This document shows positions 7,650-16,503 of a DNA stretch of 37,358 nt, one piece after another; position 1 is the first letter of the stretch; each line of letters begins with the position of its first letter. The notes under the pieces are model-generated. The model was not told where the DNA came from. It made no database searches and saw only the letters and a list, made by a program, of their open reading frames with translations. A program made the position numbers and the translations under genes. The DNA comes from Bacteroidota bacterium (GTDB taxonomy: Bacteria > Bacteroidota > Bacteroidia > Flavobacteriales_F > PHOS-HE28), in NCBI GenBank assembly GCA_023430325.1, contig JAEZAU010000123.1:1-37358 (forward strand). The letters are read 5' to 3'.

Positions 7650-8855
7650 ATGCGAAGCTTAGTATTAATCCTCTCATTATTAATTATTGAAGCCTCAATC
7701 TCCGCTCAATGGGTCTATTGGCCTACAATAGGTGGGCAGGTAGGAAGTTCGAACGTGGATATGGCCAGGATCGATGACCATATCTTCATTGCAGGGAATG
7801 TAAGTATTATCCGATCTGTGGGTGGTACGCAAACATTCGAACCTATTCCAAATGGTTGGACAGGATGGATCAATTCTTTTACAGCCGATGGGTCGAACTT
7901 ACTGATCGGAACATCTACAGGTATTTATATCTCACAAGACTTGGGAGAGACTTGGATCCAAGTGTTCAATTACACTGGATCCTTGAAGATCCATCGGTTC
8001 AAAAGACTCGGCGACCAATTGTACGCAATGGTCATCGATCCCGTGTGGAATGGAACAGATGGAGGGGTCTTGAGGAGTTCCGACAATGGGTTCTCATGGG
8101 AACAGCTAGGTGTCACCTACGGTGTGGAGGACATGGTCCTTCAGAATAATGTCCTTGTTCTTGCATCACAGTATGGCGTCGCCAGATCGCTCAATAATGG
8201 AGAGACTTGGCAGTTTACGACCGACATTGCGTGCTATGCTATGTATGTAAATGATACCATGATCATGATCGGGCAGAACGGTGATCCCACTATAAGGTAC
8301 TCCATGGATCAAGGTTCCACGTGGATGGACGGAGTCACACTCGGCTATTTACCTAGAGGGATAAATTTCTTGGAACATAATGGAGCCATATACTGTCGGT
8401 TTGGCGATTTTGTTCACCGTTCTTCGGATGGAATTACATGGAATCTATTCCATGATGGCTTGCCTTATGAAATCTGGGGGCCTTCAAGTGCGTTCAATGT
8501 TCTTGTGATCCGGTTTTTTAGGGACGAAGAAGATCTTTATGGCATCGGTACTAATGGGCAACAAATCTATCGTTTGGAAAGCGGAACCGGCATTATGGCC
8601 GATTACGAAATGAATTATGACTTCTACATTAATACTGTAACTGGTCGCATTATGTGCAGGGAAGGAATCTGGCCATTGGTCCGACGAGTAGAGATCTTTA
8701 ATGAAATAGGACAAGAACTTGCCATTTTCCAGAATGTCGATCTACGAACTATCGACCTTTCGAAATTCTCCAATAAGCTCATTCATATCCGGTTGGATAT
8801 CAATGGCCAACTCCAGGTCATCAATGGCTGGGTAGGCGATCTTGATCACAGGTGA
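7650..8855 (+). CDS. Secreted BNR/Asp-box repeat protein with degenerate Por sorting domain
   Basis: A 401-residue protein with a signal peptide (ILSLLIIEASISAQ). At least five Asp-box/BNR-like repeats follow: SQDLGETW, SSDNGFSW, SLNNGETW, SMDQGSTW and SSDGITW. These predict a sialidase-like or YCF48-like beta-propeller, though no catalytic sialidase residues are recognised. The last 80 residues (VEIFNEIGQELAIF, then IDLSKFSNKLIHIRL) resemble a worn type A Por secretion sorting domain, so outer-surface export is possible. The ATG at 7650 is chosen because it starts the signal peptide. GC content is visibly lower than in neighbours: three 60-nt lines counted by hand gave 28, 24 and 23 G+C, against 37 in a lipA line. 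Recent acquisition or relaxed selection are both possible. Confidence 0.75.
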   Translation: MRSLVLILSLLIIEASISAQWVYWPTIGGQVGSSNVDMARIDDHIFIAGNVSIIRSVGGTQTFEPIPNGWTGWINSFTADGSNLLIGTSTGIYISQDLGETWIQVFNYTGSLKIHRFKRLGDQLYAMVIDPVWNGTDGGVLRSSDNGFSWEQLGVTYGVEDMVLQNNVLVLASQYGVARSLNNGETWQFTTDIACYAMYVNDTMIMIGQNGDPTIRYSMDQGSTWMDGVTLGYLPRGINFLEHNGAIYCRFGDFVHRSSDGITWNLFHDGLPYEIWGPSSAFNVLVIRFFRDEEDLYGIGTNGQQIYRLESGTGIMADYEMNYDFYINTVTGRIMCREGIWPLVRRVEIFNEIGQELAIFQNVDLRTIDLSKFSNKLIHIRLDINGQLQVINGWVGDLDHR

Positions 8856-8889
8856 CCAGGTAAAGACGCAAGTTGGATCTTGGACAAGG

Positions 8890-8897
8890 TAGTTTTG
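8890..8897 (+). promoter_or_regulatory. Candidate -7 box (TAGTTTTG) for the GAPDH gene
   Basis: TAGTTTTG matches TAnnTTTG and ends 26 nt before the GAPDH ATG. A TTG at 8873-8875 is only 14 nt upstream, shorter than the usual 19-21, so the -33 element is doubtful. Confidence 0.45.
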
Positions 8898-8923
8898 TTC
8901 CCTCATCCAATCCACTCCTAGAA

Positions 8924-9919
8924 ATGATCAGGGTCGGCATCAATGGTTTCGGGCGTATCGGACGTGTTACTGGACGGTTGCTGCAACAGCGAAAGGACAT
9001 TGAGCTGGTGGCGGTGAACGATCTTACCGATAACCATACGCTGGCTCATTTGTTCAAATACGATTCGGTGCATGGTGTGTTCGCCGGTGATGTGGGATAC
9101 GATGACGCGCACCTGATGATCGGTGGGAAGAAGATCAAAGCGTTCGCTGAGAAGGATCCGACCAACATTCCGTGGGGCAAGCTCGGCGTTGATGTGGTGA
9201 TCGAGAGTACGGGACATTTTCTTACGCGTGAACTGGCATCAGCACATTTGAAGGCCGGCGCGAAGAAGGTTGTGCTTTCGGCCCCCGCGAAGGGCGGCGA
9301 CATAAAGGCCGTGGTGCTTGGCGTGAACGATCACATTCTGGATGGATCGGAGGACATGGTATCCAACGCGTCCTGCACGACCAATTGCGCTGCGCCGATG
9401 GTGAAGATCGTTCACGATCTCTGCGGGGTGAAGAACGGGTTCATCAGTACGATCCACAGTTTCACGAGCGATCAACGGCTACATGACGCGCCGCACAAGG
9501 ACCTACGCCGCGCACGGGCAGCCACGGTAAGCATGGTGCCTACAACGACCGGCGCTGCAAAGGCGATCACGAAGATCATTCCTGAATTGCATGGAAAGCT
9601 CGGTGGCGGCGCGGTGCGTGTTCCGGTTCCTGATGGTTCGATCACCGATATCACGTGCTGGGTGGAGCGGCCGGTATCAGCAGATGAGATCCGCGCAGCG
9701 TTCAGGAAGGCGGCCGATGGACCAATGAAGGGCATCGTGCGCTACACAGAAGATCCGATCGTGAGCGTGGACATCGTGGGCGATCCACATAGTTGTATCT
9801 ATGATGCCGAGCTCACCAGCGTAGTGGACAATATGGTGAAGGTGATGGGCTGGTACGATAATGAATACGGGTACAGCAGCCGGTTGTGCGATCTGGTGGG
9901 CGTGTTGGCGAAATTCTAA
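8924..9919 (+). CDS. gap: Glyceraldehyde-3-phosphate dehydrogenase, type I
   Basis: A 331-residue phosphorylating GAPDH that converts glyceraldehyde 3-phosphate, NAD+ and phosphate to 1,3-bisphosphoglycerate in glycolysis, and the reverse in gluconeogenesis. The Rossmann motif GINGFGRIGR is at the N-terminus. Asp33 in VAVND indicates NAD preference. The catalytic thiol is Cys151 in SNASCTTNC, with His178 in STIHSFT as base. The C-terminal WYDNEYGYSSRL is standard. An in-frame start at 8873 would add 17 non-homologous residues, so the ATG at 8924 is used. The stop codon runs straight into the heptanucleotide repeat tract. Confidence 0.97.
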   Translation: MIRVGINGFGRIGRVTGRLLQQRKDIELVAVNDLTDNHTLAHLFKYDSVHGVFAGDVGYDDAHLMIGGKKIKAFAEKDPTNIPWGKLGVDVVIESTGHFLTRELASAHLKAGAKKVVLSAPAKGGDIKAVVLGVNDHILDGSEDMVSNASCTTNCAAPMVKIVHDLCGVKNGFISTIHSFTSDQRLHDAPHKDLRRARAATVSMVPTTTGAAKAITKIIPELHGKLGGGAVRVPVPDGSITDITCWVERPVSADEIRAAFRKAADGPMKGIVRYTEDPIVSVDIVGDPHSCIYDAELTSVVDNMVKVMGWYDNEYGYSSRLCDLVGVLAKF

Positions 9920-10010
9920 TTCCTAATTCATGATTTCTGATTTCTGATTCCTAATTCCTAATTCCTAATTCCTAATTCCTGATTCCTGATTCCTGATTTC
10001 TGATTCCTGA
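9920..10010. repeat. Tandem heptanucleotide tract (TTCCTAA / TTCCTGA / TTTCTGA), 13 units
   Basis: Thirteen uninterrupted 7-nt units fill the gap after the GAPDH stop codon. The order is TTCCTAA, TTCATGA, TTTCTGA twice, TTCCTAA four times, TTCCTGA three times, TTTCTGA, TTCCTGA. Variation is almost entirely C/T at position 3 and A/G at position 6. The unit length is not a helical turn, and the tract lies between the 3' ends of two convergent genes. Confidence 0.95.
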
Positions 10011-10041
10011 TTGTCGGAGAATGGATCAGGAATTAGGAATT
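9967..10041. repeat. 17-bp perfect inverted repeat joining the heptamer tract to the lpxH 3' end
   Basis: Positions 9967-9983 (AATTCCTAATTCCTGAT) are the exact reverse complement of 10025-10041. The right arm contains the lpxH stop codon (TTA on the plus strand at 10033-10035). The loop is 41 nt. Such a structure could terminate transcription from both sides, but there is no T-run, so this is inference. Confidence 0.7.
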
Positions 10042-10845
10042 GAGTTCCGTTGCCGGTGCTCCCGTGATCCGTTCATCATCGTTCACGCTACCATCGGTCA
10101 TCCGCTTCATCAATCGGGTCTGATCTCCGTCGAAGATCGCGTAAGTATAGTAGCTGATCCAGTCGCCGAGGTTGATGTAACGGCTGCCGGGTTGCACTTC
10201 CATATCGATCGGGAGGTGGCGGTGGCCGAAGATCAGGTAGTCGAAATGTTCCTTTGCCAGTCGCTCTTTGCTGTATTGCACGAGCCATTCCTTCTGTTCA
10301 CCCAGCCATTTACGATCGTTCTCGTAGCTCTTCTTCCGGCTGCGGCCGCTCCAAAAGTTGCCCATGCCCAGGCCGAAATTCGGATGCAATCTCGCGAAAA
10401 GCCATTGGCAGACCGGGTTGCGGAACACCGACTTGATGAACTTGTATCCGTGATCTCCCGGGCCCAATCCATCTCCATGTCCGATCAGGAAATGCTTGCC
10501 GTTCCATTCGCGAACGATCGGCTCACGGTGCAATTGAACGCCGGTCTCTTTCGGTATGTAATCGAAGATCCACATGTCGTGGTTGCCGATGAAGAGATGG
10601 ACCGGGATGCCGCGATCGCTGAGTTCGGCGAGTTTGCCAAGAAGCCTTACGTGGCCACGAGGAACCGCGTGTTTGTACTCGAACCAAAAATCGAAAAGAT
10701 CGCCAAGCAATAAGATCTCCGCGGCATCCTTTGAGGCTTCTTCGAGGAAGGCTACGATGCGTTTTTCACGCGCGAGACTTGAGGCGGCATCTGGAATGCC
10801 GAGGTGGAAGTCGCTAAGGAAATAGATCTTCTGCCCGGGCCGCAT
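10033..10845 (-). CDS. lpxH: UDP-2,3-diacylglucosamine diphosphatase
   Basis: A 270-residue calcineurin-like metallophosphoesterase that removes UMP from UDP-2,3-diacylglucosamine to give lipid X in lipid A synthesis at the inner membrane. The metal ligands are all visible: Asp12 and His14 (SDFHLG), Asp49 (GDLFDFW), Asn88-His89-Asp90 (GNHD), His123 (GHGD), and His208/His210 (GHRH). GDLFDFWFEY is typical of LpxH rather than other phosphoesterases. The ATG shares one base with the M1 peptidase stop. The last residues (ATELNS) and the stop are encoded inside the inverted arm of the heptamer repeat, so the C-terminus may have been reshaped by the repeat. Confidence 0.92.
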   Translation of the reverse strand: MRPGQKIYFLSDFHLGIPDAASSLAREKRIVAFLEEASKDAAEILLLGDLFDFWFEYKHAVPRGHVRLLGKLAELSDRGIPVHLFIGNHDMWIFDYIPKETGVQLHREPIVREWNGKHFLIGHGDGLGPGDHGYKFIKSVFRNPVCQWLFARLHPNFGLGMGNFWSGRSRKKSYENDRKWLGEQKEWLVQYSKERLAKEHFDYLIFGHRHLPIDMEVQPGSRYINLGDWISYYTYAIFDGDQTRLMKRMTDGSVNDDERITGAPATELNS

Positions 10846-13800
10846 CAGGGGCGCAAGTTGCGAATAAGACGCGTTGGATCGAAGCGTTCAAAGGCGACGA
10901 CGAATCGGATCCGATCGGTGATCTCTGCGTCGCGAAAATCTTCCTGTTCGGCGATCCGTTGGGAAACGATCAAAGGGAACCAGACCTCCACCACATCTTT
11001 CCAAAGTTGCAGACCGATACCGGCTTCCAGATACTGGGTGGTGGTTCGCCGGGTCTGGGTCGGTTCTCCCGGTGCGCTGATCGATAATACCGAGGGCACA
11101 ATTCCCCAACTCCCGAACAGCGAGAACGGCACCGGCAGGGGTAGATCCAATTCAGTGTTGATCGAAGCCATCCAGGAATCCGATCGCGCGGTGAACGGCG
11201 TCTTGAAAGCACCTTGCTGTTTGTAGAACTGCCTGCCGCGGAAAGATGTATCATAAGACCCACGGTCCATGTACACATGATCGAAGAGCATGTCCTGAGG
11301 TCCCCAGCTCAATTGCCAGGTTTCGAGAGGTCCGATGGCATCCTTCGTAAAGAATGTTCCTGCGAACGCACGGATCCGCAGTTGATCTTTCCTCTTGTTG
11401 TAACTGAAGTCTTGTTCAAGCTCCAAAGACGCCCTCAGAAAACGTTCACCCGCTTGAACGATTGGCCTGATACGGCTGGGCAGAAGAGCGGAATGGTTCG
11501 CCGCACTATATGAGATCTCACCATAAAGTACATCTTCTGAAGAGTTCAATTGAAAATTCTCTGTTGTGAGCTGCGCTCGGAACTCCATGTAGATCGCGCG
11601 CATTCCCAATCGATGTTCCCACGGTCTGGAGAGTGGTTCGCGCTTGAAGATGAATTCTGTTGAAGGTGCGAGTTTGAGATATCGCTGTGTGATCTGATCG
11701 GTGTGGAGGGTGGAAGCGCTTCGCACGTTCAGGGCGAACCCGATATTTTGGAAGATCCGGCTTTGCAGGCGATCCAGATGATGTTCGATCCGGCCTCCGC
11801 CAATGAGCGTCCCACTATCCAATGCATACATCGGCGCAATGATCCATTCGTTTCGCTTCGAAGGCAGCCCGTAGTTGTGAAGCCCCAACCCGAAATGCCA
11901 GCCGTCATGCGCATTGCGTGCGATCAACGGCGTCCAGTACAGCGATCGGCGTGCGGGATCTTCAATGCCCATGAGAAAGCGCAGACGGGGAAGACGCAGG
12001 TTCGCGAATGCGCCACCGGTGACCACTTCATTGTTCTTCCGATCGATGTCCAGTGTGCGGTGGTCCACATCGATCACCACGCGATCCACCTTCGGCCACG
12101 GAAGGTTCTCTTCCTCCTTCACTCCTGTGCCTGAAGAACGGAACCAGACCGTTCCGAGACTGTCATTTCCATGGAAGCCGGTCACCGGAAATTGAGCGCT
12201 CTTTAGTCCTTTGGATCGATACACGAGACTTGCTGGACGTGCAGGGGTCTCAGGGTCCATCGGACGGAGCTTCACGGCTTTCACGTCGTATTTATCCGTT
12301 GTCCCTATCGCCCGATCGAAGATCCAACTGAGGTCCTGGCCGCTCTCCCGTTCGAATATCGCACGCATGTCCAATGGCCCCGGATGCCTGAACTTCCATT
12401 CATTGAAATAGGCATGCATGCATCGATCGAAGGTCTCTTCACCGAGATACGCCATCAGATGATCGAAGACCAAGGCCGACTTCATGTAGACCATGGTACC
12501 GTAGTTCATGGTGGTGAAGCAGGTGGAATGGCAGTTGATCGGTTGATCCAGGTTGCGGCGTGCATTCAATAGATAAGCGATCTCCTGTACATCCCGATGA
12601 TCCATCTTCCGTCCGATCAGGAATTCCGGCAGGCCATCGGCGATAACGGATGTGGAATCGGGATAGCGTTCACGCATGTAACGCATCTCCACGAAGCTGT
12701 TGATGCCTTCATCCATCCACGGATGATCGCGTTCGTTGCTGGCGAGAATGCCATAGAACCAGTTGTGGCCGACCTCGTGCGCTATCACATTGTCCAATGC
12801 CTTCTTATCATCCATGTTACCGATTATGGTGATCATTGGATACTCCATGCCACCGCCGGCACTGATGGTGCCGTCCACTGCGGTGCAGGCATCGTACGGA
12901 TATTCACCCACCCACTTGCTGTAAAGCCGGACACTTTCGTTCACGTATTCGATCGAGTTCTCCCATGTGTTCGAATTACGTGGTGTGAACATGGTCCATG
13001 TCTGTACCGATCTGCCAATTTCCAGGGCCACGCTTCCCTTCCGCACGATGAACCGCTTATCCGCGAACCACGCGAAGTCATGCACGTTGTCCTGAACGAA
13101 ACGGATCGTCTTGGTCCCTTGATCGGAAGGCGGAAAAGTGTTGTAGCGTTCGGCTTGAAAGGGAGCTTTTACCCGGATCTTGTCAAATGGAATTGCCGCA
13201 AGCGAATCAAGCCAGAGCTTTTCGTCCTCGTTCTGGAGCATTCCTGTGGCACCAACGATATAATTCTTCGGCAGTGTGATGGAGACATCGTAACTGCCGA
13301 ACTCACTGTAAAATTCACCCTGCGTCAGATACGGCATTGCGTGCCAGCCGTTCCGATCGAACACGGCAGGTTTCGGGAACCATTGCGTGATGTGATAGGC
13401 TTGTTTTGTATGACCCAGGCGGGAGAATCGGCTGTTCGGGATCTTTACTGTGAAAGTGTTCCTGATGGTGGTGCTTCGGCCACTGGCCAGGGGTTCTTTC
13501 AGCCTGATCCATCCGATGTCGATATGCTGCGGATGAAATCCCCATTCCAGGCTGTCGGATCCGGTAATGAACGAAAGACTGTCGATCCATCCGCGATCTT
13601 CTTCCGTAGCGAAATGCAGGGACAGATCACCCATGCCGACCATCTGCTTGTTCAATGCCGTAGTGCGATCCCGGTACGCATTCGGCCATAGATGGATCCA
13701 GATCGTATCCAGCGTCGTTGGACTATTGTTGGTATAGGTGATCTCCTGATCGCCCGAGAGCATGTGCTGCACATCATCCAACTGTACGCGGATCGTATGA

Positions 13801-13892
13801 TCCACCCGTTGCTGGAAATACTCCTGCGCAAAAAGAACGAACGGGCTGAAGATCAGCCCGCCCAACAAGATCAGATGGCAACTGCGGATCAT
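10845..13892 (-). CDS. M1 family zinc metallopeptidase, exported
   Basis: A 1015-residue protein with a signal peptide (ILLGGLIFSPFVLFAQ). The gluzincin site is His372-Glu373-Val-Gly-His376 (HEVGHNWFYG), with third ligand Glu395 in PWMDEGINSF. The substrate-recognition motif is AGGGMEYP (345-352) in place of the classic GxMEN. The N-terminal beta domain (about 30-260) and the catalytic domain (about 290-530) fit the aminopeptidase N-like family. The remaining nearly 450 residues have repeated alternating strands and may form a beta-rich or barrel-like region. Long versions of this kind occur in Bacteroidota. Expected location is the periplasm or outer membrane. Its start overlaps the thioredoxin stop by 4 nt. 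Confidence 0.92.
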   Translation of the reverse strand: MIRSCHLILLGGLIFSPFVLFAQEYFQQRVDHTIRVQLDDVQHMLSGDQEITYTNNSPTTLDTIWIHLWPNAYRDRTTALNKQMVGMGDLSLHFATEEDRGWIDSLSFITGSDSLEWGFHPQHIDIGWIRLKEPLASGRSTTIRNTFTVKIPNSRFSRLGHTKQAYHITQWFPKPAVFDRNGWHAMPYLTQGEFYSEFGSYDVSITLPKNYIVGATGMLQNEDEKLWLDSLAAIPFDKIRVKAPFQAERYNTFPPSDQGTKTIRFVQDNVHDFAWFADKRFIVRKGSVALEIGRSVQTWTMFTPRNSNTWENSIEYVNESVRLYSKWVGEYPYDACTAVDGTISAGGGMEYPMITIIGNMDDKKALDNVIAHEVGHNWFYGILASNERDHPWMDEGINSFVEMRYMRERYPDSTSVIADGLPEFLIGRKMDHRDVQEIAYLLNARRNLDQPINCHSTCFTTMNYGTMVYMKSALVFDHLMAYLGEETFDRCMHAYFNEWKFRHPGPLDMRAIFERESGQDLSWIFDRAIGTTDKYDVKAVKLRPMDPETPARPASLVYRSKGLKSAQFPVTGFHGNDSLGTVWFRSSGTGVKEEENLPWPKVDRVVIDVDHRTLDIDRKNNEVVTGGAFANLRLPRLRFLMGIEDPARRSLYWTPLIARNAHDGWHFGLGLHNYGLPSKRNEWIIAPMYALDSGTLIGGGRIEHHLDRLQSRIFQNIGFALNVRSASTLHTDQITQRYLKLAPSTEFIFKREPLSRPWEHRLGMRAIYMEFRAQLTTENFQLNSSEDVLYGEISYSAANHSALLPSRIRPIVQAGERFLRASLELEQDFSYNKRKDQLRIRAFAGTFFTKDAIGPLETWQLSWGPQDMLFDHVYMDRGSYDTSFRGRQFYKQQGAFKTPFTARSDSWMASINTELDLPLPVPFSLFGSWGIVPSVLSISAPGEPTQTRRTTTQYLEAGIGLQLWKDVVEVWFPLIVSQRIAEQEDFRDAEITDRIRFVVAFERFDPTRLIRNLRP

Positions 13893-15037
13893 GACCCGAA
13901 GATCTGTGCTAATCGCGCATCAAGATCATGTGCCCGCAATCCTTTATCGAGGATCTTTCCCTCTTTATCGACCAGCACGGTGAACGGGATGCTCTGCACG
14001 CCGTATTCCTGGGCCGCGGCGTTCTGCCAGAAGCCCAGGTCGCTCACGTGTTTCCAGCCAATGCCGTCCTGCTTTATGGCGTTCACCCAGGCGTTGTGAT
14101 CGCGATCGAGTGATACGCCGAGGATCTCGAAACCTTTGTTCTTGTACTTGTTGTAGACCTCTTTGACAGCCGGATTCTCGATGCGGCATGGCCGGCACCA
14201 ACTGGCCCAGAAATCGATCAACACCACTTTACCGCGGAGTTGGCTCAATGCGAAAGTGCCGCCTTCCGGTGTCTGCTGGCGGATCTCCGGTGCTTCACCA
14301 CCGATCGGCAACATGCTGCTGAGCCGCTTCATCTCCTCCTCCTGGAGTTTCATCGCGAGCATCTGCTGATCATACTGGTCCACGCGCTGGCGGAATTGCG
14401 CGAAATATCCCGATCGGGACATCAAAGGCCGAAGTTCATCTCGAAGCTTCTTGTACAGATCGAACTCCTGCTGCATGTCCAGCCTGCTGATCGCCGTGAG
14501 CGCTGCAGGACTTTTCGCGTTCTCCTCAACGAATTTCTTCGTTCGATCGTAATGGTCTGCGTTGAGCGCGTTCAATTGGCCGATCGCTTCGGAATTCGTT
14601 GGATCGGCGGTGATCTTCTGACGTAATTCCTCACGTTCCCGATCGAAGTTGCGCGTATTTGAAATGAACTGATGGAGCAGTTCAGTATGGGTGGATCCTT
14701 TCACGTGAATGGCGGAATCCAGCGCACCGGCCCGGGCATGATAGGTCAGGTTCTCCGTACTGTCCATGACCACCACCATCTGCTCATCACCGATCGAGAT
14801 ACGGTAGAAATCCAGTGGCAAAGGAGGAAGGCTCATTGTTCCATGGCCATCGGCATCGAGCTCCACGGAATCCACACGCAACATGCGGTTGTTCTCGCTG
14901 CGATCGAAGTATGCGGTCTTTCCACCAGCCCCGTCGATCTTCAGCTCTATGCTGCTTCCGCCGCGATCGGGCTTACCATTGCACGCGAAGAGGATCATCG
15001 CTGTGATGGCGAAGATGAATTTGTTCATGCTGTTCAT
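13889..15037 (-). CDS. TlpA-like thioredoxin-fold lipoprotein with DUF4369-like N-terminus
   Basis: A 382-residue protein with a lipoprotein signal (AMILFAC, Cys19). The N-terminal beta domain (about 25-120) resembles DUF4369. A helical linker (120-240) leads to a C-terminal TlpA/AhpC-type thioredoxin domain (245-380). The redox motif is WASWCRPC with Cys281 and Cys284, and the cis-proline loop is SIPFTVLVD. Proteins of this type are tethered in the periplasm and act as thiol-disulfide reductases, for example in cytochrome maturation or general disulfide repair; the partner is unknown here. Start MNSMNKFIF at 15037; the next ATG three codons later is equally possible. Confidence 0.9.
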   Translation of the reverse strand: MNSMNKFIFAITAMILFACNGKPDRGGSSIELKIDGAGGKTAYFDRSENNRMLRVDSVELDADGHGTMSLPPLPLDFYRISIGDEQMVVVMDSTENLTYHARAGALDSAIHVKGSTHTELLHQFISNTRNFDREREELRQKITADPTNSEAIGQLNALNADHYDRTKKFVEENAKSPAALTAISRLDMQQEFDLYKKLRDELRPLMSRSGYFAQFRQRVDQYDQQMLAMKLQEEEMKRLSSMLPIGGEAPEIRQQTPEGGTFALSQLRGKVVLIDFWASWCRPCRIENPAVKEVYNKYKNKGFEILGVSLDRDHNAWVNAIKQDGIGWKHVSDLGFWQNAAAQEYGVQSIPFTVLVDKEGKILDKGLRAHDLDARLAQIFGS

Positions 15038-15051
15038 ATGCGTTGCAAAGA

Positions 15052-16503
15052 TCAGCCTTCGAGCATCTTCCGTACAACCTCGTTGGCGCGTTTCGGATCG
15101 CTCTTGCCCTTGGTGCCTTTCATCACTTCACCCATGAACAGCCCGAGCAGGCCTTTGTTGCCTTTGCGGTAAGCCTCCACCTTGTCGGGATACTGGGCCA
15201 TCACCTTGCGCATTATCTCCTCGATGAGATCTTCACGTGTCTCTTGGACCAGATCGTGTTTTGTAGCAAGCTCGATCGCGGAAACCTCGGGATGTTGCAG
15301 CATCAGGGGAAAAAGCTTCTGGCTGGCGACCGTATGGCTCACCTTTCGATCGTCGATCAACACAATGAGCTCGGCCAGCTTTTCTGCTTTGATCGGAAAG
15401 CCTTCCATGGGCAGCCCGTTTTCGTTGAGCCATCCACGCACATCGCCCATCACCCAATTGGCGGCGCCTTTGAAATTCTTCGTGCGTGCGATCAGATCTT
15501 CGTAATAAAGCGCGGTGGCCTTGTCGTCAGTAAGGATGTTGGCGTCATATTCGCTCAGGCCAAGCTTTTGCGTGTATTTCTCGCGCAATTCCCGTGGCAA
15601 GGGAGGCATTGCACGGCGGATCGCTTCCTTCTGCTCTTCTGTAACCGTGAGCGGTTGAATGTCGGGCTCGGGGAAATACCTGTAGTCGTGGGCAAGTTCC
15701 TTGCTGCGCATGCCGATGGTGATCCCTTTTGCGGCATCGAACGTGCGCGTTTCCATCTGGATGGTGCCGCCGGCTTCAAGCACTTCGCTCTGGCGTTGTG
15801 CTTCGTATTCGATGGCGCGCATCACGTTGCGAAAGCTGTTCATGTTCTTCACCTCGCAACGCGTCCCGAATTTTTCGGCTCCTTTCGGACGAAGACTGAT
15901 GTTCGCATCACACCGCAGACTTCCTTCTTCCATGTTACCGTCACAGATGTCGAGGTAACGTACCAGGCGGCGGATCTCAACGAGATAATCATACGCCTGC
16001 TGCCCACTGCGGATATCGGGTTCGCTCACGATCTCCACCAGGGGAACACCCGCGCGGTTCAGATCCACCAACGTGTTGAAGGGGTCGACATCGTGGATGC
16101 TTTTTCCGGCATCTTCTTCCATGTGGATGCGCGTGATGCCGATCCGTTCTTCGCCTCCTTCCACGGGTATCATCACATGACCCTTGGTGCAGATCGGCGT
16201 GGTGTCCTGCGTGATCTGGTAACCTTTCGGAAGGTCGGGATAGAAGTAGTTCTTGCGTGCATAGTGCATCCACGGTGCAATGGTGCAATGGGTGGCGAGA
16301 CCCAGCCGGATCGCATGTTCCACCACCTTCTTGTTCACAACCGGCAATGTTCCCGGATGGCCGAGCGTGACCACACTCACATTCGTGTTCGGATGATCGC
16401 CGTACGCGTTCGGATCGCTGCTGTAGGCCTTGCTCTGCGTGATCAACTGCGCGTGAACTTCAAGACCCACAACGAGTTCCCATTTCTCTGACCAATGGCT
16501 CAT
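15052..16503 (-). CDS. gatB: Asp-tRNA(Asn)/Glu-tRNA(Gln) amidotransferase subunit B
   Basis: A 483-residue GatB, a typical length. With GatA and GatC it converts Glu-tRNA(Gln) (and Asp-tRNA(Asn) where needed) to the amidated form; GatB carries the kinase and tRNA-binding domains. The N-terminus ELVVGLEVHAQL is the family hallmark. Also present are NRAGVPLVEIVSEPD, GSLRCDANISLRP and CEVKNMNSFRNV, and the C-terminal YqeY-like helical domain ends near KANEVV-type residues. Neither gatA nor gatC is in the window. It overlaps the preceding anchor-B gene by 4 nt, so it is translated in the lpxK-lpxH run. Confidence 0.97.
   Translation of the reverse strand: MSHWSEKWELVVGLEVHAQLITQSKAYSSDPNAYGDHPNTNVSVVTLGHPGTLPVVNKKVVEHAIRLGLATHCTIAPWMHYARKNYFYPDLPKGYQITQDTTPICTKGHVMIPVEGGEERIGITRIHMEEDAGKSIHDVDPFNTLVDLNRAGVPLVEIVSEPDIRSGQQAYDYLVEIRRLVRYLDICDGNMEEGSLRCDANISLRPKGAEKFGTRCEVKNMNSFRNVMRAIEYEAQRQSEVLEAGGTIQMETRTFDAAKGITIGMRSKELAHDYRYFPEPDIQPLTVTEEQKEAIRRAMPPLPRELREKYTQKLGLSEYDANILTDDKATALYYEDLIARTKNFKGAANWVMGDVRGWLNENGLPMEGFPIKAEKLAELIVLIDDRKVSHTVASQKLFPLMLQHPEVSAIELATKHDLVQETREDLIEEIMRKVMAQYPDKVEAYRKGNKGLLGLFMGEVMKGTKGKSDPKRANEVVRKMLEG

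Noticed and set aside
9920..10010. CRISPR array
   Set aside because: Units are 7 nt and contiguous with no unique spacers, and no cas genes are present.
10612..10619. HIP1-like palindrome GCGATCGC as a genome signature
   Set aside because: Only a few exact octamers were seen; the excess is in GATC generally rather than in the octamer.
12597..13691. Open frame of about 364 codons on the plus strand
   Set aside because: Antisense to the M1 peptidase gene, including its conserved zinc-site region.
15043..16491. Long open frame (about 480 codons) on the plus strand
   Set aside because: Lies wholly antisense to gatB, whose protein has all family motifs; the plus-strand translation shows no recognisable domain and reflects codon bias.
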